Shown: positions 16,197 to 25,750, numbered from the stretch's first letter. The stretch is 37,974 nt of DNA from a bacterium (GCA_024275575.1 JAJRYV010000057.1:1-37974); one strand, 5' to 3'. Notes: generated by a model from the letters alone, not told the origin. Numbers and translations are program-made.

Positions 16197-17810
16197 TCAC
16201 TCAGAGGACAAGCGGTTTCCAATAACGTACCATTTCTCGATATCATAGAGCGAACTCAGCGTAATGGGTTTCACATTGGCGTACCGTCGATTCACTGCGA
16301 CGATTTTTTCCTTCCAGAAAAGAAAGGTGTAGGGCTGATCGGCATATAGTTTTTTCTGAAATGTCTGCCAGATTTTTGCCGCTTTTTGCTGATCCAGTTC
16401 ATTGCGGCCATTCTCGATTAGCGCATCGATTTGCGGGTTGGCGTAGCGTACATAGTTGAACAAATCGACGGAGGCGCTGTGAAAAACCGGCGTCGGATCG
16501 ACATTAAACGCCGCGCCCCAGCCGCCGAGATAAGCTTCAAGGGAGGGTTCGCGTAACTGGTCGAGATATGCCGTCCATTCCGCACTGTGGATTTCCGCTT
16601 TTACGCCGATTTTTTTAAACTGGCTCTGCACGATAACGGCCAGGTCTGCGCGAATCTGGTTGCCGGTGTTGGTCAATAGCGAAAAAGCAAATGGTCTGCC
16701 GTCCTTATCCAGCCAGCCGTCACCGTCGTGATCTCTCCACCCCTCCTGCGCCAGCAGGGCTTTGGCTGCAGAAACGTCATATGGAATTTCATCGACGTCT
16801 TCGGTGTAAGCCCAGGGAATCATCGGCGGAATGGGGCCGAAACAGGGTTTGCCGTAACCTCTGAGTAACGCTTTGATGATTTTATCGCGATTTAAAGCCA
16901 TGGTCAACGCGCGGCGCACACCTTTGGCAGCGAAGAGCGGGTTTGCCTCGTTGTAACCAATGTAATAATAAGTCCGCCCTGAGATGCGATGAAAGGCGAG
17001 CTCGCTGTTTCTCTTTTGCAGGCGTTTGATTTCTTTTATGGGGACATCGAGCAGCATATCGATCTGGCTGGTTTGCAGTTGCAGCAGCAGATTGCTTTGA
17101 TCGGGCACGATTTTAAAGATGACCTGCTTGAGCAACGGCTGGTCGCCGAAATACTGTTCATTGGGCACCAGTTCGATATATTGCTGGCTCACCCAGCGCC
17201 TCAGTTTAAACGGGCCGGAAGAAAGCGGATGGCGACCGAAATCATGCGCCCGCAGCGCCGCGCGATCGCTATTTTCAAAAATATGCTGTGGCAAAACTTC
17301 TCCGGCAGCGTCGAACATTTGTTCGGGATAAGGCTCTTTAAAAATAAAGGTTACAGTGTGCGGGTCTTCGACGACAACATCCTCGATTAACTCCGTTTCC
17401 CCCATGCGCGGCGTTGCCGTGCGTTTATCACGCTTGAGCTCAAATGTAAAGCGTACATCCGCCGCCGTGATGGCTTTGCCATCGGCCCAAAGAGCATCTT
17501 TGCGTAAGTGAAATTTCAGCTTCAGATGGTCTGGCGAGCTCTCCCACGAGGTCGCCAGTTCCGGCACCCATTCGGAATTCTCATTCAAATCGGCCAACCC
17601 GAGAAAAAGCATGTCGGCGATTTCCAGCCCCAGTTTTGATTCGATAAAAAGCGGGTTAAAAGTATCCACATCCCCGGAGACGCCGATACGGATGTAGTCA
17701 CCATGTGTTGTGCCGGGTTGCAGATTTAGCGCATTGGCTGCAGCGAGGGCACCATCTTCTATGGGCAGAATCAGACTTAATGTTAAAATGAGGACAGAAA
17801 TTTTCTTCAT
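16197..17810 (-). CDS. Periplasmic peptide/solute-binding protein, family 5
   Basis: This 537-residue extracytoplasmic solute-binding protein is of the DppA/OppA type. The signal peptide MKKISVLILTLSLILPIEDGALA ends near an AxA site (ALA-AANA). No lipobox cysteine is present, so it should be soluble in the periplasm. Family segments include DTFNPLF near the N-terminus, LATSWESSPDHLKLKFHLRKDALWADGKAITAADV, and the hinge-region LSSGPFKL. The stretch DHDGDGWLDKDG forms an EF-hand-like calcium loop, common in this family. The start has a GGGAG site, itself flanked by two competing small hairpins (17819-17844). The substrate cannot be told from sequence; oligopeptides are the default guess. Confidence 0.96.
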   Translation of the reverse strand: MKKISVLILTLSLILPIEDGALAAANALNLQPGTTHGDYIRIGVSGDVDTFNPLFIESKLGLEIADMLFLGLADLNENSEWVPELATSWESSPDHLKLKFHLRKDALWADGKAITAADVRFTFELKRDKRTATPRMGETELIEDVVVEDPHTVTFIFKEPYPEQMFDAAGEVLPQHIFENSDRAALRAHDFGRHPLSSGPFKLRRWVSQQYIELVPNEQYFGDQPLLKQVIFKIVPDQSNLLLQLQTSQIDMLLDVPIKEIKRLQKRNSELAFHRISGRTYYYIGYNEANPLFAAKGVRRALTMALNRDKIIKALLRGYGKPCFGPIPPMIPWAYTEDVDEIPYDVSAAKALLAQEGWRDHDGDGWLDKDGRPFAFSLLTNTGNQIRADLAVIVQSQFKKIGVKAEIHSAEWTAYLDQLREPSLEAYLGGWGAAFNVDPTPVFHSASVDLFNYVRYANPQIDALIENGRNELDQQKAAKIWQTFQKKLYADQPYTFLFWKEKIVAVNRRYANVKPITLSSLYDIEKWYVIGNRLSSE

Positions 17811-17818
17811 AACTACTC

Positions 17819-17844
17819 CCGGAAATTCCGGCGTCTGTCGCCGG
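17819..17844 (-). promoter_or_regulatory. Overlapping hairpins at the binding-protein ribosome site
   Basis: On the minus strand CCGGCG-ACAGA-CGCCGG (17844 to 17828) is followed by CCGGA-ATT-TCCGG (17831 to 17819). The two share the CCGG at 17828-17831, so only one can form at a time. The second abuts and partly overlaps the GGGAG ribosome site (17816-17820 region) of the binding-protein gene. Confidence 0.4.
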
Positions 17845-17860
17845 TTTCAATTCATTGCTT

Positions 17861-18265
17861 TCAAGCACATTCGAATTTTAAAAGTGTCGCCCCTAATTTC
17901 AGCAGGCAGCCATTCTTGATAACCGTCGGTTGTTGCGTTCTTTTGCCGTCGACGAAGACGCCGTTTTTACTGCCCATATCTTCGATTAAATAGCGATCGT
18001 CCTCACGGATGATCACCGCATGCCGTTTGGAAATCTGCGCGTCATGGATGACTATCTCGTTGGAAAGATCACGACCGATGCGATTTTCGCGGCGTGTCAA
18101 TAGGAATTTTTCCTCGCTGTCACCGCCTGCATAAACGAGGCATGCTTCATGTTGCCCATCTTCTTTCAAACTGATGCCACAGCGCGTGCAAAAATTGTTT
18201 TCCGGGCGGTTTTCATGCCGGCAAATATGGCATGTCTGCTTTTGTTTTGTTTCCATTTCATGCAT
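17861..18265 (-). CDS. Zinc-ribbon FHA domain protein
   Basis: This 134-residue cytoplasmic protein joins an N-terminal zinc ribbon (C12-x2-C15 and C26-x2-C29) to an FHA domain. FHA hallmarks are present: IGR (63-65), ISKRH (78-82) and SKNG (99-102). FHA domains bind phosphothreonine, and a Ser/Thr kinase is encoded two genes upstream, so it is a likely reader of that kinase. The first ATG overlaps the preceding stop by 8 bp; a second ATG three codons later is also possible. It lies 50 bp upstream of the transporter binding-protein gene. Confidence 0.93.
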   Translation of the reverse strand: MHEMETKQKQTCHICRHENRPENNFCTRCGISLKEDGQHEACLVYAGGDSEEKFLLTRRENRIGRDLSNEIVIHDAQISKRHAVIIREDDRYLIEDMGSKNGVFVDGKRTQQPTVIKNGCLLKLGATLLKFECA

Positions 18266-18533
18266 CTTTTTCGTTTAAAATACGGTCTTTCAAAGCAAGC
18301 GCCTGCTGATTTTCCGGATTGCCCGCGAGTACTTTTTCGAGTATCTCCAGGGCATCGTCATACTTGCCCATATTAAAATAGACCAGGCCGAGATTGGTTT
18401 TGATATCCACGGTTTTCAGCTCTTTTTGTGTCAACCCTAGGCCTTTACTAAATGCATCGAACCTGAAGCCACAGCGGCCGCAAAAATTATCGATCAGTTC
18501 GTTTTCAGTCTGACATTTTGGACAAATTTTCAT
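18258..18533 (-). CDS. Small zinc-ribbon TPR protein
   Basis: This 91-residue protein has a zinc ribbon (C4-x2-C7, C18-x2-C21, reading ICPKCQ and FCGRCGF) and one clear TPR at about 41-75 (TNLGLVYFNMGKYDDALEILEKVLAGNP). It begins 9 bp after the kinase gene and overlaps the FHA gene. The zinc ribbons of this protein and the FHA protein have the same spacing and could come from a shared module. It has no catalytic features and is probably an adaptor between kinase, TPR proteins and FHA reader. Confidence 0.9.
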   Translation of the reverse strand: MKICPKCQTENELIDNFCGRCGFRFDAFSKGLGLTQKELKTVDIKTNLGLVYFNMGKYDDALEILEKVLAGNPENQQALALKDRILNEKDA

Positions 18534-18542
18534 AACCAGTCT

Positions 18543-21500
18543 TCAGTTATTTGATGATTGAAGGGAATTATCCTGCTCATCAACACTTTGCGGTTCGGTG
18601 GCAACCGTATCCTTGCCGGAACGCGAATGTGCTGTTGCGCCGGCGCCGACAAGCGTCACAGCGGTTGCCAATTCTTTGTTTACCACCTCAATCTGCGCCT
18701 GCAATTTCTGACTTTTTTCAGTTAAGTTCAGATTGCGGGCGCTCTTCAACGCCCGGTTATATTGCTCGTCGGCCTGTTGAAAATTCTCTTTTTCGGCATA
18801 ATAATCACCGAATGCCTGACAGATTTCCAGCAGGGCCTCATCGTTGTTTTTCTGTGCATTGATTTTAATGCTGTCACGAAAATATTTTTCCGCTTTCGTC
18901 CATTTGTTCATCTTTTGTGAAATCAGCGCCAGAATATAATAGCATTCGGCAATATTGAGCATGTCGCCGGAGCGGCGGAAAATCTTCAGTGCTTTTTCGA
19001 TAAATTCAAGGGAATTGCCCGCCTCACCCCGGCGGATATAGGCTTTGGCCGTATTGAGCAGGGTCAGACCGCGGAGCTGCCGGTCGTTGAGTTGATCGGC
19101 CATTTTGTAACAGGCATTGAAGGTGTCGATGGCCGCCTCCCATTCCTCGATATCGGAATAGGCCATCCCCAGATTGTGCAGAGCGCGGCCTTTGCCGATG
19201 GCTTCCTGCAGTGAATCGTAAATAGTGATCGCATCGATATAGCATTCGATAGCAACTTTGTGATCACCGCGAATGCTGTGGATGATGCCGATATTCGTCA
19301 ACGCATGGGCGCGGTCGTATTCACCATAGACATGGTCGACAACTTCGGTGGTTTTTTGAAAATTTTTCAGCGCGACTTCATACTCACCTTTTTGCATATA
19401 GATAATGCCGATCGAGTTGAACAGGCGGCTCAAAGTATTGGGGATTGGATGAGTTCTGAGAATTTCAAGACAATTCTCGAAGCAGGTGAGCGCTTGCTGG
19501 TAATTTGCCAACTTTTCATGTACGCGCCCCATGCGGCGCAGCGCGTCGATCTGCACCCCGGTATCATCTTGTTTCCTGCCGTAAGTGAGCAGCGCTTCAT
19601 ATTTCTCCAAGCTTTCATCGAAGCGCATGATTTCTTCGTAGGAAATGGCACAATTAAGCAGAAATTCATGTTCCGGTACTTCGGGAGGAAAATCCATTTC
19701 CGCCTTTTCGAGACAGGTTGTGATATTTTCCAGAGAGACACTTGCCTCACGGTACGCCTTGAGTTTCAACGCGCGTTTTGCCGCCCGAAAAAGCAGAGGA
19801 ACCGCTTCGCTGCAACGGCCGCCGCGACGAAAATGCTCGGCCACTTCCCCGATGAGCGCGCCATAATGCGGCCCATGCATTTTTTCCAATATCTGCGCGA
19901 TGAGCAGATGGTATTCCCGGCGCAGTGCCGGTGGAATTTCCTCATACAGCATGTCGCGCAGCATAGGATGTTCAAATTGAAATCCATCTTCCGTCGATAA
20001 TAACAGATTCAGCTCACGATTGAGCAAATTCAGCATTTTCAACAATTTGATTTTTGGCTGTTCGGTCAATTCGGCCAGGATTGAGACATCGACTTTATAA
20101 CCAACGATGGCCGCGATTTGCAGGATTTCCCGTTTTTCTTCATCGAGCGCCTGCAGGCGACGGGAGAAAACATCTTCGATTCGGTTGGGCACATTAATCT
20201 GGTGAATCTCATCGCGTTTGTCATACCACGCATCATCTTCGAAGTAAATCTTCTCCGATTCCTGCAGATATTTGAGTGTTTCGATAACGAAGAAAGCGTT
20301 GCCCCGCGTTTCGGAGTATATCTTCTCGTAAAATTCCTCAGAAAAAATCGTGTTTTTCAGCGAATTATCGATCAGCTGGTCACAATGGTCGCGGTTAAAA
20401 CGGCTTATTTTAATTTCTTCGCAGACCCCCTCGCGGCTCATTCGCGCCAGCACATCGACGATTTTTGCAGCTTTGCCGTCGCGCAACAGATCATAACGAT
20501 CAGTGCGGGAAATTCCGACAAGCAAAATCCGGCTTTTCTCAATTTGCCGTGCGAGATAATGAAACAGCTTCAAACTGGCATCATCCGCCCATTGCAGATC
20601 ATCGAGGATGAAAACGATGGGCTGTATAGTTGAGAGCAGCGAAATGAGCACCAGTATGCCTTCGAACAGGTCTTTGGATTTCACCTCACCGGGTTCATTC
20701 AGCTCTTCCGGCGGTGCTGAAAATACGGTATTAAAACGCTCAGTATATTCCATCAGCAGCGGCACTTTATTGTGAATCACCGCTTTCAGCGTCATCCGTT
20801 GCTCTTCCGGCAACTTGCGCAAATCACCACTGAAATATTTTCGCAGTGCATCGATAAACGGCAGATAAGCGTCCATGCCTTCCTGATAAAGGCAGGCGCC
20901 ATAAAGGCAATGCGCCTGGTTATGGCCGGCATAATCCTGCAATTGCGCCGCAATCGTACTTTTGCCGACGCCGGCTTCGCCGAGTAAAATCACTGTTTTG
21001 CCACTGCCGTTTTTGACATGACGGAAACTTTGGATCAACTTTTTCAGCTCCTTTTTCCGGCCGATGAAGGTTTCGCGAACACCTGGAGTTTCTTCACCAA
21101 ACCAATCGTTTTTTCTGTCATCAAACATCTCATCCAATTGTGCATCGATGCCGGCGAGTGTCGTTGCTGCGGGCGAAGGTGTGGAGAAATTAAATGGCGC
21201 CAGCGCCCGGGCAAAGGCTTCGGCGCTTTGCCAGCGATCGGCAGCATTTATCGCCAGCGCCCGCATAATCACTTCATCGAGTTTTTCCGGGAGGGCGCAG
21301 TTGTAACAGGAAGGCGGCAGCGGCTCTTCGTTCAGTTGTTTATAAAGAATAACCACCGGCGTTTCACCGGTAAACGGCAAATGGCTGGTGAGCAGCTCAT
21401 ACAAAACGACCCCCGTGGCATAAATATCAGCCCGCTGATCGACCGCATCACCCATCAACTGTTCGGCAGCCATGTAATCGATGGTTCCGAGTATGTTTCC

Positions 21501-22001
21501 CGAGAGCGTCAGCCCGTTTTGTGGATTCAGCTTTGCGATGCCGAAATCGAGAATTTTCGCTTCATTCTCCGGTGTGATGAGAATGTTTTCCGGTTTAATA
21601 TCGCGATGCTGGATATTATTTTTATGAGCCAGCACCAGCGCATTGAGAACCTGCGTCGTGAACTTGACGGCATGCTCGACGGAAAAAGCGCCATGGCGCA
21701 GCAACGACTGGCCGAGCGACTGGCCTTCGACATATTCCATGACGATATATTGACCGCATTCGGCTTCGCCAATTTCAAAAATGGTGACGATATTCGGGTG
21801 GGTCAATCTCGCGGCAGCCCGAGCCTCATTCATGAAACGATCGGCGTTTTCCTGCTCTTCGAGCAAGTGGTCGTGCATGACCTTGATAGCGACGTCACGC
21901 TGCAAAATCGTATCGAATGCACGATGGACGACTCCCATGCCGCCGTGGCCGATGGTCTCCAATATTTCGTATTGCTTGATTGTTTTCATATCATTTCGCA
22001 T
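18543..22001 (-). CDS. Ser/Thr protein kinase - AAA-type ATPase - TPR fusion
   Basis: This 1152-residue signalling protein has three modules. The first is a Hanks-type kinase (~10-275) with G-loop GHGGMG, VAIK lysine, HRDIKPEN catalytic loop and DFG. Its usual APE motif reads AAE (YMAAEQL), an Ala for the usual Pro. The second, starting near residue 318 (TFIGRKKELKKL), is an ATPase with Walker A GEAGVGKST and Walker B VFILDDLQWAD, as in STAND/AAA_16 regulators, with winged-helix-like sequence after it. The third is a long C-terminal TPR array (about 780-1110) with repeats such as ALTCFENCLEIL and YEVALKNFQKT. No transmembrane segment is visible, so it is cytoplasmic. It follows the TPR gene by 6 bp. 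Confidence 0.95.
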   Translation of the reverse strand: MRNDMKTIKQYEILETIGHGGMGVVHRAFDTILQRDVAIKVMHDHLLEEQENADRFMNEARAAARLTHPNIVTIFEIGEAECGQYIVMEYVEGQSLGQSLLRHGAFSVEHAVKFTTQVLNALVLAHKNNIQHRDIKPENILITPENEAKILDFGIAKLNPQNGLTLSGNILGTIDYMAAEQLMGDAVDQRADIYATGVVLYELLTSHLPFTGETPVVILYKQLNEEPLPPSCYNCALPEKLDEVIMRALAINAADRWQSAEAFARALAPFNFSTPSPAATTLAGIDAQLDEMFDDRKNDWFGEETPGVRETFIGRKKELKKLIQSFRHVKNGSGKTVILLGEAGVGKSTIAAQLQDYAGHNQAHCLYGACLYQEGMDAYLPFIDALRKYFSGDLRKLPEEQRMTLKAVIHNKVPLLMEYTERFNTVFSAPPEELNEPGEVKSKDLFEGILVLISLLSTIQPIVFILDDLQWADDASLKLFHYLARQIEKSRILLVGISRTDRYDLLRDGKAAKIVDVLARMSREGVCEEIKISRFNRDHCDQLIDNSLKNTIFSEEFYEKIYSETRGNAFFVIETLKYLQESEKIYFEDDAWYDKRDEIHQINVPNRIEDVFSRRLQALDEEKREILQIAAIVGYKVDVSILAELTEQPKIKLLKMLNLLNRELNLLLSTEDGFQFEHPMLRDMLYEEIPPALRREYHLLIAQILEKMHGPHYGALIGEVAEHFRRGGRCSEAVPLLFRAAKRALKLKAYREASVSLENITTCLEKAEMDFPPEVPEHEFLLNCAISYEEIMRFDESLEKYEALLTYGRKQDDTGVQIDALRRMGRVHEKLANYQQALTCFENCLEILRTHPIPNTLSRLFNSIGIIYMQKGEYEVALKNFQKTTEVVDHVYGEYDRAHALTNIGIIHSIRGDHKVAIECYIDAITIYDSLQEAIGKGRALHNLGMAYSDIEEWEAAIDTFNACYKMADQLNDRQLRGLTLLNTAKAYIRRGEAGNSLEFIEKALKIFRRSGDMLNIAECYYILALISQKMNKWTKAEKYFRDSIKINAQKNNDEALLEICQAFGDYYAEKENFQQADEQYNRALKSARNLNLTEKSQKLQAQIEVVNKELATAVTLVGAGATAHSRSGKDTVATEPQSVDEQDNSLQSSNN

Positions 22002-22007
22002 GGTATT

Positions 22008-23330
22008 CTAATTTGCCCCCGGTGCGGCAATGCTTCCATCTTTCAACTTGCCGACAGAGTCAATGCGGTGAAGATTTTTATCCAGAGCATCGAAGGCATT
22101 GCTGCTCACCGCTTGCTGTAATTGCATCACATTTTTTATTTTTTCTGCTTCGTCCAAAATTTTTCTCACTTCCTTTTTCCGACCTGTATCCAGCAAAAAA
22201 CCGGCGTAGTCCATCAAAGCGGCCACCAGACCAAAAGGAATGCGCAAGTCACGATAAAAGCAGATGCTCGATTCATAACACTGTGCTGCAAACTTTTCCT
22301 TACCTGAGGCGCGGGCAATGGTTCCCAGCATTTTGCATGTGCGGGCAAATCCGGCCGGATTTCGCAAGCGTACGAATATTTCAAGCGCATTTTTACTCGT
22401 GGCAACAGCGAGTGGAATATCCTGAATTTCAAGATATAATTCACATTTATTGAGCTGAATAAACGCTTTCAGAACCTCTGCGCCTGTCGCCCGGCAAATA
22501 GCAGCAGCTTTTTCAAAACAATTCAATGCTTCCCGTGTATTTTCCTGCTGGAAATAAACCCGGCCGAGATTATTCCAACTCTCCGCCTCGCCATTCCGGT
22601 CATTGACACTTTGAAAACAAACTAGCGCTTCCTGCAAATTCGTGCGCGCTCGCTCCAGTTTGCCGTGCAAGCGCGCGATGACGCCCAAATGGTTAAGAAT
22701 AACCGCTTCGTGATATTTATCATCGATGCCGGACAGGTGTTCCAGCGCCTGCCGAAACAGCCCTTCAGCCTGTAAATACTCGCCCCGGCGGTAAGCAATT
22801 TGGGCCAGTTCGATCTCTGCTGAAATTACACTTTTGATATTGCCGGCGTTTTCGAGGGTTATCTTGGCCCTGGTGAGAGATTCTTCAGCTTCCGGCAGCT
22901 TGCCCTGTTCCGCCAGCAATTGCCCCATTTTCAGCAAAGCAGTACCCTTGAGGTTAAGCTGCACGCTGTCTGCTGACTGATCGATCAACTCCGTGTAGCA
23001 AGCAGCGGCCGGCGTCGATTTCCCCAACAGTTCATACATTTCAGCGAACAGCAGGAGAAAACGGGATTGCGGCGTTTCACCCGGTGCCAAACGCCGTGCA
23101 TGCATGAAACTGGCGTGCAGTAAATCGAGCTGATAATGCATCATTTTCAGGGTGTAAGTTTCTGCAGAATCACTGCCGGGCTCCTCCTGGTTTTGCAATT
23201 GTAAAACCTCAGCCAGGGGCTGTAAAACAACGGGGTCCAATCCTTTCGCCGGCGCCGAATTATCGCGATTTATCATGTCATGCAGTACTGCAACGTGCTG
23301 CAAAATCAAACGATCGTATGTTTGTTTCAT
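22008..23330 (-). CDS. TPR repeat protein
   Basis: This 440-residue cytoplasmic protein is made almost wholly of TPR-type helix pairs (for example GKLPEAEESLTRAKITL, GEYLQAEGLFRQALEHL, ENTREALNCFEKAAAI), with no signal peptide or enzymatic motif. Its start overlaps the upstream ATPase-TPR stop by 4 bp (ATGA) and its stop is 6 bp from the kinase start, so the three are surely co-translated. The TPRs resemble those of both neighbours, suggesting that it arose by splitting or duplication of a larger protein. It is likely a scaffold. Confidence 0.9.
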   Translation of the reverse strand: MKQTYDRLILQHVAVLHDMINRDNSAPAKGLDPVVLQPLAEVLQLQNQEEPGSDSAETYTLKMMHYQLDLLHASFMHARRLAPGETPQSRFLLLFAEMYELLGKSTPAAACYTELIDQSADSVQLNLKGTALLKMGQLLAEQGKLPEAEESLTRAKITLENAGNIKSVISAEIELAQIAYRRGEYLQAEGLFRQALEHLSGIDDKYHEAVILNHLGVIARLHGKLERARTNLQEALVCFQSVNDRNGEAESWNNLGRVYFQQENTREALNCFEKAAAICRATGAEVLKAFIQLNKCELYLEIQDIPLAVATSKNALEIFVRLRNPAGFARTCKMLGTIARASGKEKFAAQCYESSICFYRDLRIPFGLVAALMDYAGFLLDTGRKKEVRKILDEAEKIKNVMQLQQAVSSNAFDALDKNLHRIDSVGKLKDGSIAAPGAN

Positions 23331-25750
23331 CGATGTGCACTTTTTTTATGTTCTGCGACCTTCACCGAAGCGTGTGTTTTTTCAAGGGCCGTCAATTCCT
23401 GCCGGACACGTCGCGCTTTCATCTCGACACCGAGGTTTTGAAATCGATCCAGCGCTTTTTGATACCAGTTGCGCGCTGCTGATGAATTTTGCAGGGCCTC
23501 TTCCACTTTTGCCCGTTCATACTCGCTTTCAGCAATGCCCAGGCTGTTATTATGCTTTTTGAAATCTTCGATTGCGCGCTCCAGATTGTTAGCAGCGGCG
23601 GCATAATCGCCTTTTAACAATTCAATTACCCCCTGAATTTTGTAATATTCCGCCAGTCCCAGTGCGTCGCTAATCCGCTGCAGCAGATGAAAAGCTTTTG
23701 TGTTGTACTCCTCCGCTTCCGCGAGCCTGGCGAGCTGTGCCAGTGCTAAAGCGCGGTTGAGAAAAGTGATTGATTTGAGCGCGATCAGCCCCATCACATC
23801 GGAGATGCGCAAGCTTTTGCTATAAAACTCATCAGCTTTCCGCCAGTCTTCCAAATCCGCATGCGTCATGCCGATGTTGTGATAAATGCGTGCCAAACCG
23901 GAATGATCGCCGATCGCTTCAAAAATCGGCGTGCTGCGGCTGTAATAGACGATGGCCCGCATGCTCAGGCCTTTGATATTTTCCAGGGCGCCAAGAATGT
24001 TGTAAATATTCGCCAGCAATCTTTTGGCATCAAGCTTTTCGGCAATATGCAGCGCCTCCTGCAAATAGCTGCCGGCATCGTCGTAATTTCCCCGCTCAAA
24101 AGCCACGTGCCCGAGGCCGAAATTTGCCATGGCGATATCAAATTCGCGCAATTCGTTTTTCATCTGCAGGCATTCGACAAAGCAGGTTTCCGCCGCCTCG
24201 AGCTGATTTAAAAAATAATGCGTCAGGCCCAATTGAATACTAACCTGTACTTCGTGGTTTTTGTCACCGATTTTGCGGCAGAGAGAACGTGCGGCCTGAA
24301 AACGTCGCAAGCTCGATTTTCGTTCTCCGAGCAAACGTTCGAGCCAGGCATATTTGAGCAAAATCTGTACAGCTTCAGTTGCGGGTAAATTAGAGAAATT
24401 TTCTCCAGCCAGTTTTTCGGCTTCTATAAACGCAAAACGCGCTTCAGCGATGGCATAACTCAACAGGGCGAAGTTGGCGGAATCGATCAATGCGCGCAAG
24501 GCTTCTTCCTGTTCCCCTGCCCCGGCGCAGTGATAGGCCAGCAACGAAGCGCGCTGCTCCGGTGTTAGCTCCACAGCCTCGCGCACAGCTCTGGCAAGTG
24601 CGGTGTGCATCTGCTGTTTTTCAGCGTCGGCAATCTGCCGTTTAACTGCCATGCGCAGCACCGGCCGGTGAAAATCGTATTTTTCCTCATCGATTTGCAG
24701 AAGAATCTTCTTGTCACTCAAATCATACAGCGCCTGCAATACTTTAATGCGCGACCGGCCCAAAACCGGCGCTAAAATCTGGTGATCGAAAGTACGATCC
24801 ATAAGCGCAGCAAAACGCAGCAGACCTACTGCTTCATTCTGCAATCGGGATATTTCAGCCTCAGCCTGTTTGAGATCATGCTCTTTGCTGAATACTCTTT
24901 GCAAATCATCGCGTGAGACCAGGTCACGGTTATACCAGATTCCCTTTTGTTGATAAACAATTTTTTGATCGATCAAAACCTGAATGCATTTCGCCAGAGC
25001 CGCAGGCAAGCCGTGTGTTACTTCAAGGAGCAGAGGTACGAATTTATTGGTAAAATCAGTTTTACCAAACAACTTGAACAGGAATTTTCTGATTTCACCT
25101 TCACCGAACCGTTTGAGTTCGATAAATTGCACCAACCGTTCACGATTCATGCGCTGCAAGACATCCTGACAGGTGGCCACGCGGCCTGCTTTTTTTTCGT
25201 TAGAATTCAGACAGGCCGTGAGGAGCAAAATGATCCGGTGATCGCGGATGTTTTTACAAAAATAATGCAGGAACTGCAAATCTGAAGGTTGGGCATTCTG
25301 GATTTCGTGGAGAATAATAACCACATGCTGCCGCCCAATGGCGCTGAGAAGCGAGGTCAACAGTTTTTGTTGCGAAAAGTGGAAACCAGTTTGCAAACGC
25401 TCAAAATCGGCATTTTCCCAATCCTGCATGACGGTGCCGGTAAATACGGCATCATCACCTGCAACAGGTTCAGGTTTACTGGTAAGACCGGCCGGCTGTA
25501 ACAGTCGCAATATCTCCTGAAATGGTGCCAGCAAAGTGGAATCATCCCTGCTGCCGATCGTAACCGTGCAAATCCGGGCATCTTTCTCGCCGGCAAATTC
25601 GACAAATTTTCTGATGAGTGTATTCTTGCCGATACCGCTCTCGCCGGTCAGTGCGACAAATGAACCTATTCCTCTGCCGGACTTTTCAAAAATGCTTTCG
25701 AGTTTTTGTCGCTCGGGTTCCCGACCGATAAAAACTTTATCTGTATTCAT
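23327..25750 (-). CDS. STAND-like ATPase with TPR array
   Basis: This 807-residue protein resembles the C-terminal two modules of the kinase fusion. It begins with FIGREPERQKLESIF, the same entry motif as the kinase ATPase module, then Walker A GESGIGKNT. Where Walker B would read LDDLQWAD it has IILHEIQNAQ, so the first acidic residue is His; ATP binding may be kept but hydrolysis altered. The second half (~430-800) is TPR repeats. There is no kinase domain and no DNA-binding domain. It is the first gene of the compact run, with 208 bp upstream to the HD-GYP gene. No ribosome site is obvious at the ATG. Confidence 0.92.
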   Translation of the reverse strand: MNTDKVFIGREPERQKLESIFEKSGRGIGSFVALTGESGIGKNTLIRKFVEFAGEKDARICTVTIGSRDDSTLLAPFQEILRLLQPAGLTSKPEPVAGDDAVFTGTVMQDWENADFERLQTGFHFSQQKLLTSLLSAIGRQHVVIILHEIQNAQPSDLQFLHYFCKNIRDHRIILLLTACLNSNEKKAGRVATCQDVLQRMNRERLVQFIELKRFGEGEIRKFLFKLFGKTDFTNKFVPLLLEVTHGLPAALAKCIQVLIDQKIVYQQKGIWYNRDLVSRDDLQRVFSKEHDLKQAEAEISRLQNEAVGLLRFAALMDRTFDHQILAPVLGRSRIKVLQALYDLSDKKILLQIDEEKYDFHRPVLRMAVKRQIADAEKQQMHTALARAVREAVELTPEQRASLLAYHCAGAGEQEEALRALIDSANFALLSYAIAEARFAFIEAEKLAGENFSNLPATEAVQILLKYAWLERLLGERKSSLRRFQAARSLCRKIGDKNHEVQVSIQLGLTHYFLNQLEAAETCFVECLQMKNELREFDIAMANFGLGHVAFERGNYDDAGSYLQEALHIAEKLDAKRLLANIYNILGALENIKGLSMRAIVYYSRSTPIFEAIGDHSGLARIYHNIGMTHADLEDWRKADEFYSKSLRISDVMGLIALKSITFLNRALALAQLARLAEAEEYNTKAFHLLQRISDALGLAEYYKIQGVIELLKGDYAAAANNLERAIEDFKKHNNSLGIAESEYERAKVEEALQNSSAARNWYQKALDRFQNLGVEMKARRVRQELTALEKTHASVKVAEHKKSAHR

